Assembly (NCBI GenBank): GCA_945861275.1
Contig: CAMATZ010000003.1
Location: forward strand, 124,001-188,000
Source of the DNA: Bordetella parapertussis
GTDB taxonomy: Bacteria; Pseudomonadota; Gammaproteobacteria; Burkholderiales; SG8-41
DNA length: 64,000 nucleotides
Direction: 5' to 3'
Under the pieces are notes generated by a model, which did not search any database, was not told the DNA's origin, and saw nothing but the letters and a program-made list of their open reading frames with translations. The position numbers and the translations under genes were made by a program. Within the stretch, counting starts at the first letter, position 1. Each line of letters opens with the position of its first letter. Shown here one piece after another: positions 58,804 to 64,000 of this stretch.

Positions 58804-60045
58804 TCAGTACGGCGTTTTGACGATGCGCCCGCTGGACTCCACATACCAGCGTTCCGACGTGAACGGTTGTCCGGATTTGGCATGGAGGCGCGCCTGCATC
58901 CAGTCCGCCACCAGTGTCTGCGGATGCGGGCCCAGATGCGCGGAGGGCACGTTGCCGACTGAATGGCGTGAATCCTGGTACACCACCAACTGCTTTGGAC
59001 ACTGGAGTGTATGCAGCAGTCGTTCGGTGTGTTCGAGAGGGCTCAGTTCGTCGGCTTCGCCGGCGACACAAAGATACGGCATGCGAATATGGTCTGCGTG
59101 ACCTTCCCAGGTGAGCGTTTTACAGAAGGCATTGAATTTTTCCTCGTCGGTGTAACCCGACATGTACATAAACCGGCGCTTGAAGGTGGGCGATGCTTCC
59201 TCGAATATGGTATGGCACGCCGGCTCCAGACAAGTGGATGTCACCGCGCACGCCCGAAAGCGCGGCTCATGTGCAGCGGCGAGTGTGCCGAACAAAGAAC
59301 CGAAACTGCTGCCGCCGACAGCGATGCGCTGCGCATCGAGTTCCGGGCGCGCGGCCATCCAGTCCATCACTGCTGTGCCCGCTTGCGCCCAGTTGGCTAC
59401 GCTGACTTGGATGTCATTGACGGCACTTTCGTATTGGCCCGGGCCTTCGAGCGTGAGCACCGCGATGCCGCGGGTGAGCCAGCGGTCGCCGTACAAAGCG
59501 ACGTTGGCTTCCTTGAAACCATCCATGCCCGGTATCCACCAGATCGCAGGCAGTTTTCCGCCGTTGTAGCCCGGCGGCAGATGCAGCCAGCCGGGCAGGG
59601 CTTTGCCCTGAAACGGCACCCATGCGGCTTCGACATGATGGTCGGCGAATTTCGCGTATTGCGCATAACACTCACGCTTGGCTGTATTGAGCGCGATATT
59701 TTTTTCATTGTTTTCATCGTGCGGCCATTGCGCGGCGGCATAATGAATCGCGGCGTAAAAATAATTATTGCGCGCGGTAACGCATTCGCCCGCGTCTTCG
59801 GCGGCACGCGCTTTGGCTTCGCGGCGGCGCGCGGCGCTCTCAAATGCGGGTGAGATATCCGCGTATTTTTTAACGCGTTCGCGGATGCCCGCGAAATCCG
59901 CGTTGGCTTCCGCACCACAAGGCGTGTTGTAGCTGACCGTACGTGGTTGATCCCAATCGACACCCACGGCGCGAATAATGTTATCCAGCAGCCAGCGTTG
60001 CTCAGTCCAGCGCCGCATGACTATGCTATTAGGCTTATCACTCAT
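58804..60045 (-). CDS. Alpha/beta hydrolase (FrsA/DUF1100-like)
   Basis: 413 residues. N-terminal helical cap domain of about 180 residues, then an alpha/beta fold with the nucleophile elbow GGSSFGS, the acid Asp in GEADELSPLEHTE and His in DSRHSVGN. The long N-terminal cap and PGYNGGKLPAIWWIPGMDG resemble 2,6-dihydroxypseudooxynicotine hydrolase-type enzymes. Start ATG 60045; the longer frame, from 60126, is AT-rich. Substrate unknown; an ester or C-C bond hydrolase. Confidence 0.78.
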   Translation of the reverse strand: MSDKPNSIVMRRWTEQRWLLDNIIRAVGVDWDQPRTVSYNTPCGAEANADFAGIRERVKKYADISPAFESAARRREAKARAAEDAGECVTARNNYFYAAIHYAAAQWPHDENNEKNIALNTAKRECYAQYAKFADHHVEAAWVPFQGKALPGWLHLPPGYNGGKLPAIWWIPGMDGFKEANVALYGDRWLTRGIAVLTLEGPGQYESAVNDIQVSVANWAQAGTAVMDWMAARPELDAQRIAVGGSSFGSLFGTLAAAHEPRFRACAVTSTCLEPACHTIFEEASPTFKRRFMYMSGYTDEEKFNAFCKTLTWEGHADHIRMPYLCVAGEADELSPLEHTERLLHTLQCPKQLVVYQDSRHSVGNVPSAHLGPHPQTLVADWMQARLHAKSGQPFTSERWYVESSGRIVKTPY

Positions 60046-60363
60046 AACGGAAAATAAATCTAAGTATATGATTTTTAAATAGTTTTGAATAAAAGGCATC
60101 AATGCGTGCGCAGCGGCCTGGCGCATGTCTGAAGGCCGCCATGGCGGGGCGCCGTGCTTGCGGTGAGCGTCGCTAATGTAGCCGATTTACGCACGCCAGA
60201 CGCGTAGTTGTGGCACGAAGGGCGTGCACTGGCAAGCGACTCCCATCAGGGCGTAGGACGCACGAAGGAGTGAAGGTTGCGGCAGTGGCGCGACGCACAA
60301 AACAAGTGCACCTTGAGATAAAATCACGAGTTATGTCGTTTCCCGTGCGCCATTAACGGGTAA
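60046..60363. other. Divergent intergenic region, 318 bp
   Basis: Between the alpha/beta hydrolase (minus) and the PAS protein (plus). An AT-rich 60 bp precedes the hydrolase start. AAATCACGAGT occurs at 60321-60331 and again at 60395-60405 in the same direction, 74 bp apart; it could be a binding site. No gene seen. Confidence 0.6.
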
Positions 60364-61806
60364 ATGGACGAGTGTGCTGGCGCTGGTCGTAGAAAAATCA
60401 CGAGTGTTGCATTAGGTGCATCAGCTATGGATATCAAAGGAGGGCAGGTGCCGAGCAAGACGCCGCAGGGCATCAATGCCACGCGCGGCGGCGAAAGGTT
60501 GTCGCCCAAGTCACCTGCCGAAACTGCCGATGCTGAAACAGAGCGCATGCTGTTGCAAACGCTCGACTTCACCCGCCAAGGTCCGCTAGCCACGAAGCCA
60601 GTGGCATCCACTGGCATCGCAGCACCAGCGGCGCCTGTAGTGTCGGCGGTGGCAGCCGCAGCCGCAGCTGAGGCGCGCGCGCGCGCGGAGAGAGCCGCTC
60701 GGCTGAAGCAGGAAGCGGAAGTGCATCAAAAACTGGTGGTCGCTTTGCAGCCGAAGGTTGAAGAAGCGCTGCGTGCGCGGCTGCTACCAGAGCTTGAGCA
60801 GGAACTGCGTCCGAAATTGATCGCGACCCTGCGTCCCGGCATTGAAGCGGAAGTGCGCACTGCGCTGATTAAGGAACTTACGCCGCGTGTCGAACTGGAA
60901 TTGAAAACACGTTTCGCCAAAACCCTGGCGGCGCAAAAGGCCGTTGATCAACAGGCGGCAAAGGCCGAACCCGCTGCAATGTCCCCGCCCATGAAGTTCG
61001 AACCCGCCGCGGTGGCGCCGTCCGCGCCCGCCGCCGTGCCCGTGGAGGAGAGTGGCATCGAGCGCGTGCTGGCCAGCATGAGCATGCCGGTATTCAGCGT
61101 CGACAAGGCGGGTGTATGCAGTTATATGAGTCCGGCATGGGCGCAATTTTCGGGTTATACGGCGTCTGCAGCGGTGGGCAAGGATCTGGTGGGTTTTTTT
61201 GCGCAGCCCAATCGTCGTGCGATCAGCGCCATGCTGACCGGCATTGCCAACGGGGCGGTACTGCTATTTGAGCAGCAAGGCGCGTTGCTGCGCGAGGATG
61301 GCGAGCCGCTGTGGGTGGAAATCAGCGCGGCGCCTTTGTATTCATCGAACGGTGAAGTGGTCGGTGCTTGCGGCTCGATACGCGACGCGGTGGAGTCAAA
61401 GCGCGTATCCGAGCAGGCCGAGGCAGACGGCGTGCGCCTGTTGTTGCTGGTCGACCAAATCGATACCGGCGTGGCGCTGGAGGATCGGGAGGGCAATATC
61501 CAGCAGGTCAATCCGGCGTTCTGCACCTTGTTATCACTGGATGCAGCGTCCTACTCACTCGAAGGCATGCCGATGACGGAATTACTGGAATTCGCCGCGA
61601 AAGGCTTCGTCAGCCCGGAAAGTTTTCTGCAACGCGCGGCCGAGATGCGAGGCGCGGGCGATGACGTTAAAGGCGAATCTTTTGAGATGGCCGATGGGCG
61701 CGTGATCGAGCAGGATTTTCTTGCGGTCACGGTTGGCGAAAGCATCGTCGGCCGGCTGTGGTTGTACCGCGAAGCGTCGCGCAAGCAGAACGGCCTGCAG
61801 CCATGA
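60364..61806 (+). CDS. PAS-domain protein with alanine-rich coiled coil
   Basis: 480 residues, no membrane helix. A disordered N-terminus, an Ala/Arg/Glu-rich coil (about residues 90-190), a Pro/Ala linker, then two PAS domains (first begins VFSVDKAGVCSYMSPAWAQFSGYT with its PAC motif AAPLYSSNGEVVGACGSIRD; second DTGVALEDREGNIQQVNPAFCTLL). No kinase, GGDEF or EAL output: it must signal through partners. Two starts are possible, 60364 and the ATG at 60427. Directly upstream of a receiver-kinase gene. Confidence 0.8.
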   Translation: MDECAGAGRRKITSVALGASAMDIKGGQVPSKTPQGINATRGGERLSPKSPAETADAETERMLLQTLDFTRQGPLATKPVASTGIAAPAAPVVSAVAAAAAAEARARAERAARLKQEAEVHQKLVVALQPKVEEALRARLLPELEQELRPKLIATLRPGIEAEVRTALIKELTPRVELELKTRFAKTLAAQKAVDQQAAKAEPAAMSPPMKFEPAAVAPSAPAAVPVEESGIERVLASMSMPVFSVDKAGVCSYMSPAWAQFSGYTASAAVGKDLVGFFAQPNRRAISAMLTGIANGAVLLFEQQGALLREDGEPLWVEISAAPLYSSNGEVVGACGSIRDAVESKRVSEQAEADGVRLLLLVDQIDTGVALEDREGNIQQVNPAFCTLLSLDAASYSLEGMPMTELLEFAAKGFVSPESFLQRAAEMRGAGDDVKGESFEMADGRVIEQDFLAVTVGESIVGRLWLYREASRKQNGLQP

Positions 61807-61886
61807 AGCCTTTGGATACTCCCGGTGTGTAGGGGCCGGCGCGAGGCATGCGGCGGCACGCCTCACTCAGCCTGCGGGAGGCGGCC

Positions 61887-63164
61887 GTGAGCCTGCACGT
61901 GCTGATTATTGATGACTCCGAGGATTTCAGGCTGCTGGTCAGCCGCTACATCGCCGTGGAATGGCCCGACGCCCGTGTCACCGAGTGGAACCCGGTGACG
62001 CAAGGCGACATCGATGACAATCACGATCTGGCCCAGTACCAGGTGCTGCTGCTCGATTACGTACTGGGTGTGGCTGACGGACTCGACTGGCTGAAGCGTC
62101 TGAAGCGCAGAGCGGATTGCCCGCCGGTGATTTTCCTGACCGGCGCGGGCAGTGAAAATGTCGCGGTGCAGGCACTGAAGAACGGCGCTTTTGATTATCT
62201 GCGCAAGCATGATTTGTCGAAGGCGCGCCTGCTCGAGGCCATTCGTGTGGCCGTGGACGAACGCAAAGCGCTTGAGATCACGCAACGCAGGGCGCGCGCC
62301 GAGGCATTGACCGAGCTCAACGCGGCGCCGCTGGTGGCGCGCATGGCGGACAGCGACAAGCCCGACGCGCAAGTGGTTGAAATCAACGGCTACCGGGTGC
62401 TGCGTAAAATCGGCTCCGGCGGCATGTCCACCGTTTATCTGGTCGAGCGCATACGGGATAAGCAGCAGGTGGTGATGAAAATTCTCGATTCAAAATTGTG
62501 CGAGGACGATGAATTCCTGATACGTTTCATTCAGGAATTCGGCATCATCGCCAAGATCGAGAGCCGGCACATCGTGAAAATCTTCGATCAGGGTTGCACC
62601 GACCGTCACGTTTATATTGCGATGGAATATTTTGCCAATGGCGATCTGCGTGAGCGCATCAAGCAGGGCATGACTGTGGCGCAGTCGCTGGCGCTGCTGA
62701 CGCAGGTGGCGCTGGCGTTAAAAGCCATTCATGAGTTTGGCATCGTGCATCGCGATCTGAAGCCCGAGAACATCATGTTTCGCGCCGACGACAGTCTGGC
62801 GATTGTCGATTTCGGCATTGCCAAAATGATGAGCGATATGAACAACCTTACCCAGACCGGGCATATACTGGGCACGCCGTATTACCTCAGCCCCGAACAG
62901 GCGCAGGGCGACACGCTCGATGGACGTTCCGATGTGTACAGCGCGGGCGTGATCGCTTTTGAAATGCTCGCCCAGCGCAGGCCGTATACCGCAACCACGC
63001 CGATCGCGCTGGTCAATAAACACATCCACGAACCCATTCCGCGCCTGCCGGTGGGGCTAGAGCCTTATCAGGAACTGATCGACAGAATGTTGGCCAAAAG
63101 TGCCGCTGCGCGTTTTGGCAGCGCGCAGGAACTGCTGGATTACCTGGCGCAACTGCGCGTGTGA
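61887..63164 (+). CDS. Response regulator fused to a Ser/Thr protein kinase
   Basis: 425 residues. CheY-like receiver (residues 1-125: Asp9, Asp10, phospho-acceptor Asp57, Thr85, Lys107), a short linker, then a eukaryotic-type protein kinase (about 168-425) with the glycine loop IGSGGMSTVY, VAIK-type Lys198, HRD at 288-290 (HRDLKPEN), DFG at 308-310 and the GTPYYLSPEQ activation segment. No membrane helix or PASTA domain. GTG 61887 follows GGGAGG by 5 nt; the frame opens earlier at 61848. Phosphorelay input probably controls the kinase. Substrates unknown. Confidence 0.9.
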   Translation: MSLHVLIIDDSEDFRLLVSRYIAVEWPDARVTEWNPVTQGDIDDNHDLAQYQVLLLDYVLGVADGLDWLKRLKRRADCPPVIFLTGAGSENVAVQALKNGAFDYLRKHDLSKARLLEAIRVAVDERKALEITQRRARAEALTELNAAPLVARMADSDKPDAQVVEINGYRVLRKIGSGGMSTVYLVERIRDKQQVVMKILDSKLCEDDEFLIRFIQEFGIIAKIESRHIVKIFDQGCTDRHVYIAMEYFANGDLRERIKQGMTVAQSLALLTQVALALKAIHEFGIVHRDLKPENIMFRADDSLAIVDFGIAKMMSDMNNLTQTGHILGTPYYLSPEQAQGDTLDGRSDVYSAGVIAFEMLAQRRPYTATTPIALVNKHIHEPIPRLPVGLEPYQELIDRMLAKSAAARFGSAQELLDYLAQLRV

Positions 63165-63184
63165 ATGCACATCTCAAAAGCCAC

Positions 63185-63288
63185 ACCGCAAAGTCGCAAA
63201 AACGCAAAGGAAACGCAAAGAAGACCCTTGCCTGTCTTGCCTTTGCGTGCAGTTTTTTGCGTCTTTGCGGTGCAGGGGTTGATCTTGC
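63185..63288 (-). repeat. Intergenic repeat with GCAAAAACGCAAAG core, copy 2, in a hairpin
   Basis: Left arm ACCGCAAAGTCGCAAAAA (63185-63202) pairs with the right arm 63253-63271 at 17 of 18 bases. 63256-63288 repeats, inverted, the start of copy 1 at 57198. It follows the receiver-kinase stop by 20 bp and could end transcription before the Hpt gene. Confidence 0.75.
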
Positions 63289-63362
63289 AATGCCCACAAC
63301 CGCTTAGAATAGTGTCATTCGCATCAGTCACGCAGAATTAATAATCAGGACAGGCGCGCACC

Positions 63363-63665
63363 ATGAGCGACAGAATACGGGTTGAAGTCAGCAAAGACCT
63401 TGAAGTGCTGATCCCGCGTTACCTCGCGCGGCGGCGTACGGAAGTCGAGGCTTTTCGCACGCAGCTGGGCGCAGGAGATTTCGAGGCGCTGCGCATCGGT
63501 GGCCACAGCCTGAAAGGCAGCGGTGGTGGTTATGGTTTTCCATTGCTCACCACGCTCGGCGGGACGATCGAGAGCGCGGCCAAGGCCAAAGACGCCCCCA
63601 CCATCGAAGCGGCCCTGGTGGAATACGCCGATTACATACAGCGGGTGGATGTTTTTTATGTCTGA
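63363..63665 (+). CDS. Hpt-domain phosphotransfer protein
   Basis: 100 residues, a four-helix Hpt module with phospho-acceptor His48 in GGHSLKGSGGGYGF. No other domain. It presumably carries phosphate between a hybrid kinase and a receiver, and the receiver-kinase upstream or the OmpR-type regulator downstream are candidates. ATG 63363; no strong ribosome site. Convergent with the regulator gene, 3 bp away. Confidence 0.85.
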   Translation: MSDRIRVEVSKDLEVLIPRYLARRRTEVEAFRTQLGAGDFEALRIGGHSLKGSGGGYGFPLLTTLGGTIESAAKAKDAPTIEAALVEYADYIQRVDVFYV

Positions 63666-63668
63666 GGC

Positions 63669-64000
63669 CTAGCGGCGTGGGATGTCGCCGGGAAGCACCG
63701 GGTTATACGTTAGCCGGTAGCCTTTGTGATACACCGTGGTCAGTTCAAAACCGTTTGCGGGCGTGAGTCCGAGTTTGGCGCGCAGGCGGCTGACATGGGT
63801 ATCAACCGTGCGGGTGATGATGTTGGTGCTGGTATGCCATACGTTTTCAAGCAGTTCGTGCCGCGTCAGCAAGCGGCCGTGATGGCGCAGCATGTAGACG
63901 GCGAGTTGCAGTTCCCGGCCAGTGAGTTCCACCGGCACACCGTGGCTGGTAACGCGACTTTGATCCACGTCGATGTGCACGCCGCCCAGCGTAACCGTTG
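63669..64000 (-). CDS. OmpR-family response regulator, C-terminal part (runs off the right edge)
   Basis: Only the last 110 codons are in the window. They form a complete winged-helix domain: VELTGRELQLAVYMLRHHGR, LLENVW, TRTVDTHVSRLRAKLG (recognition helix) and YHKGYRLTY (wing). The receiver domain lies beyond position 64000. Convergent with the Hpt gene; likely part of the same relay by proximity, though its own kinase is not visible. Confidence 0.9.
   Translation of the reverse strand, partial: TVTLGGVHIDVDQSRVTSHGVPVELTGRELQLAVYMLRHHGRLLTRHELLENVWHTSTNIITRTVDTHVSRLRAKLGLTPANGFELTTVYHKGYRLTYNPVLPGDIPRR

Noticed and set aside
63140-63331. 63-residue minus-strand frame
   Set aside because: It lies on the repeated hairpin element (63185-63288) and its Arg/Lys/Leu-rich translation is the usual by-product of this repeat family.

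Overview
This window looks like chromosomal DNA of a GC-rich betaproteobacterium. The evidence is the gene order queF | smc-zipA-ligA, map-glnD beside rpsB-tsf-pyrH-frr-uppS-cdsA-dxr-rseP-bamA-skp-lpxD-fabZ-lpxA-lpxB-rnhB, a ppsR/ppsA pair, and a Bug-family tricarboxylate-binding protein. I do not assign a genus. I saw no rRNA, tRNA, CRISPR array, intact insertion sequence or integrase.

Layout. 1-961 (minus): queF and the 5' part of dapC. 1048-10525 (plus): smc, zipA, ligA, a hypoxanthine/guanine phosphoribosyltransferase, galU, a methylthioinosine phosphorylase and def. 10522-13924 (minus): map-glnD. 13925-28641 (plus): a long housekeeping operon for translation (rpsB, tsf, frr), UMP kinase, undecaprenyl-PP and CDP-DAG synthesis, isoprenoids, outer-membrane assembly and lipid A. 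It starts with a structured rpsB leader that can fold into a pseudoknot. 28731-31036: divergent senB and senA, the last two enzymes of selenoneine synthesis, lodged between rnhB and a TrmH-type methyltransferase. 31816-35141: ppsR and ppsA, divergent.

35142-43351 is the accessory part. It is marked by three decayed copies of the 3' third of ppsA, at 36578, 41381 and 43126. Between them lie an AsmA-like gene, a tightly overlapping four-gene signalling operon (membrane histidine kinase, lipoprotein, stand-alone receiver, metallo-beta-lactamase-fold hydrolase), a truncated glutamine amidotransferase, a phosphotransferase remnant, an OmpA-like lipoprotein and a secreted unknown. The ppsA 3' end therefore looks like a place where DNA has repeatedly been gained and lost.

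43352-60045 holds a eukaryote/mitochondrial-type aconitase with a lysine/alanine-rich tail, glutathione reductase, a three-gene ABC/FtsX-type export system with a Tat-exported lipocalin-like protein, a secreted HELGH metalloprotease, the Bug protein, etfBA, a membrane acyltransferase next to a PAP2-like enzyme, and an alpha/beta hydrolase. 60364-64000 is a second signalling locus: a PAS protein, a receiver fused to a Ser/Thr kinase, a small Hpt protein and the C-terminal half of an OmpR-type regulator.

Start codons were moved inward from the longest reading frame wherever the ribosome site, family N-terminus or neighbour spacing favoured it; each entry says so.
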